Position numbers and translations under genes: made by a program. From Flammula alnicola (Eukaryota; Basidiomycota; Agaricomycetes; Agaricales; Strophariaceae), in NCBI GenBank assembly GCA_015499995.1, contig JADNRV010000018.1, forward strand, positions 372,001-436,000: a stretch of 64,000 nucleotides of DNA. Reading direction: 5' to 3'. Within the stretch, counting starts at the first letter, position 1. Every line of letters begins with the position of its first letter. The notes under the pieces were generated by a model. That model was not told where the DNA came from, made no database searches, and saw only the letters and a program-made list of their open reading frames with translations. Positions 12,101-23,779 of this stretch are shown here, one piece after another.

Positions 12101-13682
12101 ATATGTCCGTGGTTTCCGAAAGCGGTACTGGGTGTCAAATTATCCATAGGTCAGACCTAGTTTTCTCGAAGAAAAGAATTGGAAGAAAACATACGATCGC
12201 CAAACCCTCGCATTCCCACCGTATAGACAGATTCAAATGGTTTAGCTCGCTCTGTGCCCACCAGCCAGAATTGGTTTATGTTGGCAGAGTTGGTGGTGTA
12301 GTCCCAAGGCCCTTGGCCGAAGAGACTGAACTCAACAGGTGTTGAGCGCATCATGGGCTCTTCATGACTGAAGACGATTTAAACGATAAGAATAGGGAAT
12401 CTTCATGCAAATGTGATATTGTACCTGGTTCCCATTGCCACGCCGTAGGCATCAGCGAGGAATTGATTCTGAGGGTCGTCAGTCCCGAATGCACTGCTCC
12501 ATTGCGCTACCCGCGTAATAAATGTAATCAGAATTCTGACATATGGGGCACGAATGAAAGGGTATCTATACCAGGCCAGAGAAAGTTTCCCTTGAGCCTC
12601 AAGATAAGTTCAAATCTATACCGGTTTGCATCAGCTTCATTTAATGGGATGAAAGCATCGACTTACAGCTGTGTGTAAAAGAAATGGTTGAAGGGACTCC
12701 CGGTCAGGGGAGCGCCCGTACCATTCGTAAACTTCTCTGCAGCCCAATTTTGGAGAGCAGGCTGCTCGTCGTTGAGGAATATCCCACGATACTTTACTGA
12801 TGGAGAACCGTGTGCACATCCGGAAGTTGCGACAAATAGGTTCGTTTGGGTCGTTGTTGGGACATCTGCCCACCTGGAAGAGCAGAAAGTGTTAATTTTA
12901 GAAAACGGCCCGAAGAAAAGAAAAGAAGATATTAAGATTGTGAAGCGAAGCCTTACCAGTACCAAGGTGACACTCCTAATGTACCGGGAGAAAGTTTATA
13001 ATTAGCATCATGATCGTGTTTTATCAAGAATGGAGCAACGACAGTAAAAGAACTACTTCGAACAAAAATAGTGGAACAGAAGGGGACGAAGAATACAAAT
13101 GTCGTGGTGGAAGGACTCACCAAACTGCTCCGAATGGTCATACAGAGCGAATATCGTGCCGCGCTTATCCGCTCCAATGATAACGTATGCGGTTTCCACT
13201 CCGGGGAGGGGGTTGTGTACGACTCTCGTCAAGAATGATTCCCATTTCCCTTCAATGGAAGACACATCTAACCCCGACGATTTCACAACTGCGTCGATGA
13301 GCGAAGACTTTCCAAGAGTGCCTATGATGATTGGCGAAGATGAAGGTGGTTTGTTACTGGCTTGCGAGATGGGTACAGAGTCAGTCGAATTGGTGGAAGA
13401 ATTGGTGGACGCAGAAGGAGCGACGCTGGCCGTGACGGTGAAGTTCGTTAAGGACGGCTTGACAGAAGTGACGCGTTGTATATCGGCCACGAAGTCGGCT
13501 GCTGCATACTGAACGCCGGGCCATTCGTCGGCAGATATGAGAATGGGAGACGCCGTTTTGCCATTAACGACGGCGAAACTACTGCTTGACGAGGTGAACG
13601 TCACACAGGCATCCTGTCCGATGGCGTATATGCCACGTAGCAAAGTGAGACTGCCTAGAAGGCAGGCAAGAACTCGCGCCAT
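9158..13682 (-). CDS. Secreted GH115 xylan alpha-1,2-glucuronidase
   Basis: 1021 aa in 25 exons; all junctions were followed base by base and keep frame. Exon ends (5' to 3', minus strand): 13682-13121, 12975-12957, 12873-12667, 12615-12572, 12506-12425, 12367-12195, 12127-12005, 11941-11866, 11812-11740, 11685-11677, 11622-11590, 11539-11522, 11462-11158, 11103-10962, 10901-10857, 10800-10713, 10656-10644, 10587-10571, 10518-10479, 10418-10332, 10283-9922, 9869-9698, 9645-9372, 9318-9273, 9213-9158. GH115 enzymes remove (4-O-methyl)glucuronic acid from xylan. A signal peptide is visible (MARVLACLLGSLTLLRGIYA). Family blocks include GVSPWYWWADV, KYRGIFLNDEQP, GTSHEEPMMRS, RGFGD, ISAGMNNLRASQAR, a beta-sandwich-like C-terminal part and the end GGLQPSYLGPPES. 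Length is normal for the family. Several exons are unusually small (9, 13, 17, 18 and 19 nt). No disabling change was found. Confidence 0.9.
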
Positions 13683-14251
13683 GGTATTGCTGGCCAGGCC
13701 AATGTTAAACCCCGGGAGATGAGATTGATGATGCTAAGTACGACCTGGCATTATATGTGTCCTCGCAAGCGGTAAGCGGCTTAACCTATTTCCAGACGAA
13801 GGGGATTACGAAAAGTATGAAGTGGAAGAAAGCCAGCGGAAGACGCGACACGAAGCTCCAGTGGTCCTCGTGATACGTCGAGAGGGCCGGGGAGGAAAAT
13901 CTTCGGGACGAAGACATGTAGTGGTCGCAGTGCGGAGCGAGCAGTGCGGGAACTACCGCACCACAACATGTGCATGCACTATAGATGCAGACAGCTTGGT
14001 CAGGACCGCCATGTGAGTTCGTTAAACAGGAGCGCACCTGAGAAGGTGTCATAGACGTGGTATTTTGGTGGCGAAGGCTAACGAGTAAATGGATTATCCT
14101 ATAAGTGCCGGGCGTGGGACGAGGATAATGAGTTCGTAAAGATGCTTGTCTGCTACTGGCATCAGAATAAAGCCATCAAGTACAACGGAGAGTCGGAGAC
14201 ATCGAACTTGCGGGCATGAGTATGAGTGGCGCGGGGTGACTGTCTTTGGGC
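13683..14251. other. Promoter side of the GH115 gene
   Basis: Upstream of the GH115 start codon. Short open frames occur on both strands without recognisable content. No other feature was identified. Confidence 0.35.
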
Positions 14252-17200
14252 AGTGGTGGAGCGAAAGCCACAAAGGAGTTTGATTCATATTTGGCGATGC
14301 GGCCCGTTTGTACGTTTGGCATCATCCAGTAGGCCCGGTCGGTAGCTCTGGCGAGATTGTCGGCATGCGACTCGGGGCTTAGGATTCGCTTTGAGATGTT
14401 GAAGCTTAAAGGACGACACTTGTTAAGCTGCGAAGACTATTATGAAGGTGGAAGATATGACCTATATGGTGACGTGAGTTCACAATAACCTGAGTGAGAA
14501 AGGTGTAAGCTGATTGTCGTAGCGAACCAAGAAGCCGCGTTCGAGGACGAGCTTGGCACGAAGAAAGAAATTAGCTGGAGCCCAACGAGAGCTTGCACAT
14601 CTCTTGCCTCCAACTTGCCTCAGCCCCAGAAAATCCGCGATACGTGGAAATAAGAGGCCCCAACCAATACGATGACCAGTCCCGAAGAGAATGGCATTGC
14701 CTGATATCGATGCCCCGTCATGCAATAGTCCGCGAGGTCGAGTTGCGTGCTGCATTCGGGTATTCTGCTGCTCCTTGTGTTTCTCCCAGGAATAATTTGC
14801 GTGAAACAAATTTTGGGGTTCGCGCCTCTTGTCACATGTATAGCACGAATTCCCCCATCTGCATACAATCAACTTCTGGTCTATCCCTAAAGTAAACACG
14901 TCAACAAGTGAAGATTATATCAAGGCACCTCCGGAATATACCATATATCATCCATTGACAAGAGATAGTAGTTGATGGACTAGGAGGTACGTTGTTCCCC
15001 AGTGGGGCGTAGCAGGGATTGCGTCAAGTTTGAACAACATAAAAGAGTGAAGAGCAGCATGAGAAGCGAAGTAGAGATCTTTCCATCCTCATACGACGAT
15101 AAGTGAGGTTCGGGATGAAGGTCGCGGCAATTTGTTCAAAATGCATGCTTGTCAACGCCAACTTTTTCGGCCATGTTGGTCGCCTGATTCTGGTGACGTG
15201 TTTGCGGATGTTGATTTGAGATCGGCAACTGCCCGAGCCCACTTGACGACCTTGATGCCTACCAAGTTTGCAAGCCTGAGAAACTGCGCTTGGACGACGA
15301 CAAAGGCTTAAAAACAGTCGCAGTACAATTGCTTCCTACAAGACGACAGAGGTTGGCCCTACAAGTCATTCCGCAATTGGGTCTTTTACGCAGATTATGG
15401 CCAAGAAGTCTGAGTCACCCTTTTCCCAATTCCTTGACACTGATGATGTCCCATCCGATACCGAAGTCGTACAGATCAAAGAGTATATACTTGCTTGCAC
15501 CGCAAAACTCTCGAAATTGGACCATTCTCTTAACAGATTCATGGCCGACGACGACGAATTCCCGATCGTGATCTATGACCCCGGAAACTTAGGGTCCGGC
15601 GGTTCAGCACAACTACAGACGGCGGACGACCTTCGATCGCAGAGAGATTTGCTTTCAGAACACATCTCAGCACACAGAAGCTGTCTCTCACCCGTACGAA
15701 GGGTTCCCCAAGAAATCTGGGAGCAGATCTTCGTTCGCTGCCTTCCAGAAGGACGAAATCCTGTAATAGACGCCCATGAGATGCCCATGGGATTATGCCA
15801 CGTTTGCAGGTCCTGGAGGTTCATCGCACTCACCACCCGAATCTTATGGTCGAGAGTTCACATTGTAATCCATAGCGCTCAAAACCGCACTGGACGTATA
15901 CGATCCAAAGTCTTGGAACAATGGCTCACCCGTGCGGCGCCCCTTCCACTATCCATATCCGTAGGCAGCGAGACGGGAGAACATGAGGCATCCCATTCAG
16001 AAATTACGCTCATCCTGGCCACATTGACCAAGTTCTCCAAATATTGGGAAAATTTCCAGCTTGAGACTTTCTTCCAGATGCCCGCTGCGTCGCTTGTTAC
16101 CAGTCTAACCAGAAAGGACGTGCCCCTGTTGCGAGATATCAGCTTCTCTCATCGAAGAAGCCCCAGACGAGATATACATTGTTCGACAATGATGTGTGGG
16201 TGTCGAACGACTTACCGATACTTCAAGCGCCGCGACTCCAGTCCCTTCGGTTCGTGTACGCCAGCCTCCCTTTCAAAATAGCCGTCAATTGGACTCAGCT
16301 TACCGAGCTACGCTTGGAAGGCTGCTACCTCAGTGAATTTTCATGTTACGTCATGCTTTCTGCATGCAAAAATCTTCAGCATGCAACGCTCGACACTTGC
16401 GACCGCCTTGCGATGATGGCGCCCCCCAGCCTTTCTTCTCCATTCAACTCGGTACGGCTGGTTTATCTGGAATCGTTGGTCCTTTTCGAGAAGACATTTC
16501 TTCCTATCCTCTTCGACGTTCCGAAACTGCGATCCTTTACGTATCAGGGTTTCTTCGTTCCTCCCCGAACAAGCCTCATCCAACACCTCCTCAGGAGCGC
16601 AGAAAAATTGGATTCCCTGTTTATTGACCCAGGCGGAATCGAGCTTCACCAATTACTACCCCTAACACCTACCGTAAAGCATCTCACCCTTGCAAAGCCC
16701 ACGACCAGTTACCCTCCGCTGCACCAAATTTTCACGTACGCCCAGGGTAGAGGGATGGATGATGCACTCCTCGAGCGACTCACACCTCACATCCGGCAAG
16801 AACCAGATGCAGAAGGGCCCTTGGTGGCGAACAGAAGAGATTATATGTGCCCGGAGCTACAGACACTAGCCTACAAAACCAACGCGAGGTGCTCTTTTAC
16901 CGCAGGAGCGCTCGTGAAATTCATGAAGGCACGAATGGACGCAAAGGATCAGCACGGGTTCACGAAGTTGGAAGAAGTCGTAGTTCATTCCAATCAGCGG
17001 ATGGACGGAATGAATGGCTTCGGCGTCGACAAAGCGATTGAAGACCTAAGGCAACAAGGCATGAAAATTGATATTACATATAACGTCAGTATAAACGCAC
17101 GGCGATAGCTTCGATTTCATTCGCATGGCTTTTACTCGTATGGTGGGACATTGGTTGGAATCTTGATCTTGGATATACTTATTTACAGTGGAGGTTCCTT

Positions 17201-17408
17201 ATTTTGTGTATTTGAATAGTTATTTTGGGCCATAACAATCTTCTCCAAAGCCTGGTGTACTTAAGTTCAGGGAGATCCAGCTGGAACTAGGTCAACATTA
17301 TGCAGTAAGAGGTTTTAAAGTCGCATCCTTCTCGCATCCATCGTCCAGATCCAACTCATCGGACCCTAGAGGCCCGACAATCCTAAAGGTGCGAGAAGAA
17401 GATGCTGT
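14252..17408. repeat. Tandem segmental duplication, unit 1
   Basis: Bases 14252-17408 are repeated at about 17463-20593 with an offset near 3210 bp. The shared sequence includes ~1.15 kb upstream of the F-box gene, the whole gene, and ~300 bp downstream (both end in GTGCGAGAAGAAGAT). Identity is high, by eye above 90% in the coding part and lower with small indels outside it. Between 14252 and the F-box ATG there is no gene I can support. Confidence 0.85.
15397..17108 (+). pseudogene. F-box gene copy 1, broken by a one-base frameshift
   Basis: Single-exon F-box gene of the type expanded in agaricomycetes. The frame opens with MAKKSESPFSQF, has a heptad-like N-terminal helix, then an F-box (VRRVPQEIWEQIFVRCL, with CHVCRSWRFIALTT) around residues 95-150, then leucine-rich-repeat-like sequence. 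At about 16145 the reading frame shifts: copy 2 has CTTTCTC where this copy has CTTCTC, one T fewer. The rest continues in another frame from ~16179 to 17108 with full similarity to copy 2. The C-terminal few residues also differ from copy 2. F-box proteins link substrates to SCF ubiquitin ligases. The break may be real decay or a sequencing error in a T-run. Confidence 0.8.
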
Positions 17409-17462
17409 ACCATTTCATTCAATGGGGTGGAGATAGTCTTTAAATGACTGTAGATTTGCGAA

Positions 17463-20400
17463 GTGGTGGAGCGAAAGTCAAAAAGGGGTTTGATTCATCT
17501 TTGGCGATCCAGCCCGTGTGTGCGTTTGGCTAGCGCTGCTGTCATCATTTAGTAGGCCCGGTCGGTAGCTCTGGCGAGATTGTCGGCATGCGACTCGGGG
17601 CTTAGGATTCGCTTTGAGATTTTGAAGCTTAAAGGACGACACATATTAAGCTGCGAAGACTATTATGAAGGTGGAAAATATGACCTATAGGATGACGTGA
17701 GTTCACCATAACCTGAGTGAGAAAGGTGTAAGCTGATTGTAGTAGCGAACCAAGAAGCCGCGTTCGAGGACGAGCTTGGCACGAAGAAAGAAATTAGCTG
17801 GAGCTCAACGAGAGCTTGCCCATCTCTTGCTTTGCCTCGCCCCCACAAAATCCGCGATACGTAGAAATAAGAGGCCCCAACCAATATGATGAATAGTCCC
17901 GAAGAGAATGGCAATGCCTGATATCGATGCCCCTTCATGCAATAGTGCGGGAAGTCGAGGTAGGTGCTGCATTCGGGTATTCTTCTGCTCCCTGTGATTC
18001 TCCCAGGAATAGTTTGCATGAAACAAATTTTGGGATTCGTGCCTCTCTTCATATGTATAGCATGAATTCCCCCATTTGCATATAATTAACTTCTGGTCTA
18101 GTATCCCTAAAGTAAAGACGTCAACAAGTGAAGATTATAGCAAGGCACCTCCGGAACATACCACATATCATTTATTAACAAGATAAAGTTGATGAACTAA
18201 GAAGTACGTTGTTCCCCAGTGGGCAGGGTCCGCAGGGATCACGTCAAGTTTGAACAATGTAAAGGAGTGCAAGATTAGTAAGAAAAGAGCAGCATGAGAA
18301 GCGAAGCAGAGATTTTTCCATCCTCATACGACGATAAGTAAGGTTGGGGGTGAAGATCGCAGCAATTTGTCCAAAATGCATGCTTGTCAACGCCAACATG
18401 TTAAAGTTCTGAACGCGGTCGCCTGTTTGCGGATGTTGATTTGAGATCGGTACATAAGTGCCCGAAGACTTCGATGCCTACCAAGTTTACAAGCCTGAGA
18501 AACCGCGCTTGGACGATGACGAATGCTTAAAAACAGTCGCAGCACAATTGCTTCCTACAAGGACGACAGAGATTGGCCCTATCCGCAATTGGGTCTTTTA
18601 CGCAGATTATGGCCAAGAAGTCTGAGTCACCCTTTTCCCAATTCCTTGACACTAATGATGTCCCATCCGATACCGAAGTCGTACAGATCAAAGAGTATAT
18701 ACTTGCTTGCACCGCAAAACTCTCGAAATTGGACCATTCTCTTAACAGCTTCATGGCCGACGACGACGAATACCCGATCGTGATTTATGACCCCAGAGAC
18801 TCGGGGTTCAGCGGTTTAGCACAACTACAGACGGCGGACGACCTTCGATCGCAGAGAGATTTGCTTTCAGAACACATCTCAGCACACAGAAGCTGTCTCT
18901 CACCCGTACGAAGGGTTCCCCAAGAAATCTGGGAGCAGATCTTCGTTCGCTGCCTTCCAGAAGGACGAAATCCTGTAATAGGCGCCCATGAGATGCCCAT
19001 GGGATTATGCCACGTTTGCAGGTCCTGGAGGTTCATCGCACTCACCACCCGAATCTTATGGTCGAGAGTTCACGTTGTCATTCATAGCGCTCCGAGTCAA
19101 AACCGCACTGGACGTATACGATCCGAAGTCTTGGAGCAATGGCTCACCCGTGCGGCGCCTCTTCCACTATCCATATCCGTAAGCACCGAGGCGGGAGAAA
19201 ATGGATCATATTCAGAAATCACGTGTATCCTGGCGACATTGACCAAGTTCTCCAAATATTGGGAAAATTTCCAGCTTGAGACTCTCTTCCAGGTCCCGGC
19301 TGCCTCGCTCGTTACCGGTCTAACCGGCAAGGACGTGCCCCTGTTGCGAGATATCAGCTTTCTCTCATCGCAGAAGCCCCAGACGAGACATACATTATTC
19401 GGCGGTAATGTGTGGGTTCCGAACGACTTACCGATACTTCAAGCACCGCGACTCCAGTCCCTTCGGTTCGTGTACGCCAGCCTCCCTTTCAAAATAGCCG
19501 TCAATTGGACTCAGCTTACCGAGCTACGCTTGGAAGGCTGCTATCTCACTGGATTTTCATGTTACGTCATGCTTTCTGCATGCAAAAATCTTCAGCATGC
19601 AACGCTCGACACTTGCGATCGACATGCAATGATGGCGCTCCCCAACCTTTCTTCTCCATTCGACTCGGTACGGCTGGTTTATCTGGAATCGTTGGTCCTT
19701 TTCGAGAAGACATTTCTTCCTATCCTCTTCGACGTTCCGAAACTACGATCCTTTACATATCGGGGTTTCCTCATTCCTCCCCGAACAAGCCTCATCCAAC
19801 ACCTCCTCAGGAGCGCAGAAAAATTGGATTCCCTGTTTATTGACCCAGGCGGAATCGAGCTTCATCAATTACTACCCCTAACACCTACCGTAAAGCATCT
19901 CACCCTTGCGAAGCCCATAACTAGTTACCCTCCACTGCACCAAATTTTTGCGTACGCCCAGGGCAGAGGGATGGATGATGCACTCCTCGAGCGACTCACA
20001 CCTCGCATCCGGCAAGGACCAGATGCAGGAGGGCCCTTGGTGGCGAACAGAAGAGATTATATGTGTCCAGAGCTGCAGACACTAACCTATAAAACCAACG
20101 CGAGGTGCTCTTTTTCTGCAGGTGCGCTCATAAATTTCATGAAGGCACGAATGGACGCAAGGGATCAGCACGGGTTCACGAAGTTGGAAGAAGTCGTAGT
20201 TCATTCCAATCAGCGGATGGACGGAATGAATGGCGTTGGCGTCGACAAAGCGATTGAAGAGCTAAGGCAACAAGGCATGACAATTGGTATCTCATATAAC
20301 CGCTCAGCGATAACTTCGAATTCAATCGCCTGGCTTTTACGACATTGATTGGAATCTTTATTTACAATGGAGCTTCCTTATTTTGTGTGTTTGAATAGTT

Positions 20401-20593
20401 ATTTTGGGCCGTAACGATCTTATCCGAAGCCTGGTGTACTTAAGCTCAGGGAGATCCAGCTGGAACTGTCAAGATTATGCAGTTCGAGGTTTTAAGGTCA
20501 CATCCTTGTCCATGATCATCGTCCAAACTTGAAAATGCTCAGATCCTAGAGGCGCGACAATCCTTATCTAATCTGAAGGTGCGAGAAGAAGAT
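17463..20593. repeat. Tandem segmental duplication, unit 2
   Basis: Second unit of the duplication that begins at 14252. It starts with sequence matching bases 14252 onward (GTGGTGGAGCGAAAG) and includes the intact F-box gene. The 17109-17462 stretch between the units is the copy 1 3' flank and has no gene. Bases 17463-18608 are gene-free upstream sequence shared with unit 1. Confidence 0.8.
18609..20348 (+). CDS. F-box domain protein (copy 2, intact)
   Basis: 579 aa, single exon. The start at 18609 (MAKKSESPFSQF) is chosen because it equals the start of copy 1; an in-frame ATG 36 bp upstream exists but the upstream codons are not shared. The N-terminal ~85 residues are helical, the F-box (VRRVPQEIWEQIFVRCLP ... 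CHVCRSWRFIALTT) covers about 95-150, and the remainder resembles divergent leucine-rich repeats (LRLEGCYLTGFSCYVML, LTPTVKHLTLAKP). It would act as the substrate-recognition part of an SCF ubiquitin ligase; the target is unknown. Nearly identical to copy 1 apart from that copy's frameshift. Confidence 0.85.
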   Translation: MAKKSESPFSQFLDTNDVPSDTEVVQIKEYILACTAKLSKLDHSLNSFMADDDEYPIVIYDPRDSGFSGLAQLQTADDLRSQRDLLSEHISAHRSCLSPVRRVPQEIWEQIFVRCLPEGRNPVIGAHEMPMGLCHVCRSWRFIALTTRILWSRVHVVIHSAPSQNRTGRIRSEVLEQWLTRAAPLPLSISVSTEAGENGSYSEITCILATLTKFSKYWENFQLETLFQVPAASLVTGLTGKDVPLLRDISFLSSQKPQTRHTLFGGNVWVPNDLPILQAPRLQSLRFVYASLPFKIAVNWTQLTELRLEGCYLTGFSCYVMLSACKNLQHATLDTCDRHAMMALPNLSSPFDSVRLVYLESLVLFEKTFLPILFDVPKLRSFTYRGFLIPPRTSLIQHLLRSAEKLDSLFIDPGGIELHQLLPLTPTVKHLTLAKPITSYPPLHQIFAYAQGRGMDDALLERLTPRIRQGPDAGGPLVANRRDYMCPELQTLTYKTNARCSFSAGALINFMKARMDARDQHGFTKLEEVVVHSNQRMDGMNGVGVDKAIEELRQQGMTIGISYNRSAITSNSIAWLLRH

Positions 20594-20786
20594 AATCGTT
20601 GCCGGAATGTGGCTAGGAAGAGAAAATCATGGAAACATTTCTTCTTTTCTATGTCAATACCAGTACAGAGTTCTACATCTCATGCTACAGTAGAACGTAA
20701 CAATTGAACGTCATAAACTGACCTAATCACGTTTTCAAATTCTCAAGCAAAAACGAGCCCACCCTCGCCTGGCCGCTAATCGACCA

Positions 20787-23378
20787 TCAAACAACGCTCT
20801 TGCTCCTATAAAGCAACACATAAGCACTCGAATCCTCGCCTCCTCCATCCAGTGTGGCCAATTTCTCCTTGGGGAACAGAGAAACCTTCTCATCGTCAAA
20901 CTTGTACCAATCCTCGTCGTCTTCGAGCCCGTCGAGGTCGGCAGTCGTTTGCTCGGTGCCACCACCCTCGGTCGATGCTCCAGATGACGAGCCAGGAATA
21001 GCGGACGATCTCTTGTTGTTTTTGTATGCATCGAAGACGCTCTTCTTGACGAAGCCAATGTAATGTCCTGCATCGGCGGCGGCACCCTTGTGCGTGACGA
21101 TGGCTGAAAAAAAAAAAAAAAAAAAAAAAGAAATCGGAAACTCGAACTAGCTCAGTAACTATTTAAAAAAGCTTTACTCACCAACCAATTCATACAGCCC
21201 AGTCGCGCTGCACCCCACGTCGCTCTTCACGTCAACATCAATCAACTGAGCGAGCTCCGCAACCTCCTTCTTCCTGGTGACTCGCTCATCCTCAAATTCA
21301 CCCCCAGGAACAATCTCCTTGCTTTTATCCTCTCCTACAGTGGCACCCTCCGCGTTCACAACGACACCAGTGGTATCCGCCATTTCCACATCAATAGTAG
21401 GTGGAACTGAAGAGGAAGAAGATAGCGTCGGACCAGCAGTGGCAGCAGCCTGCTTCGTCCTCTTCCTGACTTTTCGTCGCTCTCCGCGCTCCTTTTCGAT
21501 TTCCTTTAGCTTTCGATTGGCAGGAAGAAGCTTGGCCCGGAGCTCGTCAGTAGCGAGGTCGAGTGCATCGAACTCTTGTGGGAACTTGACTTTACGCTAT
21601 TGACAATAAAAAAAAACTGTCAACTGCTTGGAAAAGGAAGGAAGCAGGAGGTCGTACCATGATTTTTGCTTTCTTCCCGATATCTGCTCGCCATGCAAAC
21701 CGGGCCATATGCACAGTCAGGTATGTTGGCAGCCTCGACAATCGGGATTTCTGGCTGTATACAGCCTGTCTTCCCAGTGAAGGCGAGTTTTTGTCGACTT
21801 TCGTATCCAGAGACTGATGCAAAGATGGTTCAGTACAGCTTAGGCAAAGAAAATGTCAATCTTACATTCATGATTCCAGAAAGCATAAAGTTTGTGTTGA
21901 TATTGATGTTACATTCGATCTTGAGTACCTGTTCGAACGAAACCGTGCTGGGTTCTTCAGGCGCCTCATCGCAGGTCAACCTATGTTCAATGACATGTCA
22001 ATGACACAAAATCTTGACAAGACTGAGAATGAACGGTAAGACACCCACTCTCTGCGCATCTGGCCCATCATATATTGCTCCACGAATTTCGCGCGTCCCA
22101 CGACGGCCTCTGCACCAGTGCCGACGCTCTTGCCTGACGCGTCTAGTCCAGGAACGTTTCGTAAGCTGTTGACGATCGCCGCGTAGCATTCTTCCGCATC
22201 TAAATGGGCAAAGGCAAGATAACATTGAGAAAGAAAAAAAGAAGAATCGAGGGATGAAAGACTTTACCCTGTTGAGCATATCCTTGTCTCCCCATCATCA
22301 AATCATTGGCCCGCTTCTCGCTGCGATCCATCTCTGCGAACTGGGGGTTGACCTAAATACGCATGAAATAGAAATTTATGTTGGTATCGGCGTTGTGGCA
22401 TGGACAGAGTAGGACGGAAGAGATGGAACGCAGACCGCACCTGTCGCAAGACTTGCAGGAATTGTAATGGCGTGATACTATCCGTGGTATGCGACATATT
22501 GTTATACAAATCGCGTAGAGCACCTGGAAGTGGTGTTGTCGATTGCAGTGAAGGTCTATCATACGCAAAAATAGAATTAGGGGATAAAAAAAGAAAACGT
22601 CAAGAAAATGCAACTTACGTGCCCAATGCCACTTGAAGTTCAGGAACGGCGCGGAGTGCCTGGACGGTGGCGTTCATGTAACATGTATTTCCAAGGCTGC
22701 AGCGAGTGGATGAGCATCAACCATATTGCAGAAATAAATAGTGGAAGGTAAAGATACGCAGAGAGTTCGGGAGCGGGGTAAACTTGAAGCGGAGAACGTA
22801 CTTGGTCAATCCAACGGGTTTTGCGAGCTATGAGAGGTATTGAAATCGTTAGTACGAAAGGATACGCGAGATGATGTCGACGTACAGCTTCTGCTAGTTC
22901 CGAATCGTCCATGTCTTAAGGATATATATTTAGTACCGCGTGTGTGATCTGCGCAAGGTCGGTTCATGCCCACCTTCAAGGAAGACAACAGGCTTTGGAG
23001 GAGGTTTTGGTAGCTCTCCTGCTGCTCCAATAACCATAAACGTTTGTCCCTACAACACCCACCATGCCATTAACTTAAGAAGCGGCAACAACATATAGAA
23101 AGCTTACTTCTTTCGGGCCGATTTTCTTCCATGACGAGTCGTCCTAGAAGCAAGTAAGTTAACATACGAATCAATGACATCCCAGAGACCAAGTCCGATA
23201 TATTGAACGCGAGGCTCACCTTCAAAACACCCCCTTTAACCATCACTTTCATCCGATCTGTTGGCACGCCAGTGGCGTTATAGACAGTGTCCTTGAACAC
23301 AGCGGGCGGGAGATCGGGGTCAAGTTGGAGGTCATATGTCTTTCCTGCGTGCTTGATGTGAACTAGGATTGGAGCCAT
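20787..23378 (-). CDS. UBP6: Proteasome-associated ubiquitin carboxyl-terminal hydrolase UBP6/USP14
   Basis: Multi-exon gene whose start MAPILVHIKHAGKTYDL begins a ubiquitin-like domain (exon 1, 23378-23220), the part that docks on the proteasome. Next exons are 23143-23108 (DDSSWKKIGPKE) and 23049-22974 (GQTFMVIGAAGELP). The USP catalytic core begins with LAKPVGLTN and NLGNTCYMNA around 22820-22690, with an intron splitting the Asn codon; the Cys is the nucleophile. The catalytic His box is near the end (GHYIGFVKKS, ~21060-21090), followed by DWYKFDDEKV and the terminal SAYVLLYRSKS. The enzyme cleaves ubiquitin chains from substrates at the 26S proteasome. An intron near 21107 contains a 20+ bp A-run. 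The gene is divergent from the BAP31-like gene, sharing a ~400 bp promoter region. No damage was seen; the central exons were not all delimited. Confidence 0.9.
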
Positions 23379-23779
23379 CGTCTTCTGATTCTGTGTTAAA
23401 AAGTGGATATTGGTATGGTGGTGCGAAAGGAATGGAATGCCCAAGACGCGCTTGTCCAACTTCGATTTTTGAATTGCACTGATTACGACTGCAGGTACGC
23501 GTCACCGTCACGAGTCGGATCGGCTCATTTTGAGTCGGTTTGTCTTGAATTTTGAAATGGGTGAACACGTGGTGGTTCGGTTGTGTGTTCAAAATATGAC
23601 GTCAGCACCGTGTGCGACCGACTGTCTCGTGTTTGCACCGCAATAGCCAGACCGTCTCTTCATCAACTTCCACGTACATACTGCGGGTTACATCCTTATA
23701 TTCTCCAGAACCGCTCTTGAACCTCGACAAACCTATACTATACCACTACCACTACCAACCTAGTTCACAAAACCTCAAC
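23379..23779. promoter_or_regulatory. Divergent promoter between UBP6 and the BAP31-like gene
   Basis: About 400 bp separate the two start codons. The side near the BAP31-like gene is rich in CCACTACCAC-type pyrimidine and CA repeats just before the ATG. No specific site is claimed. Confidence 0.4.
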
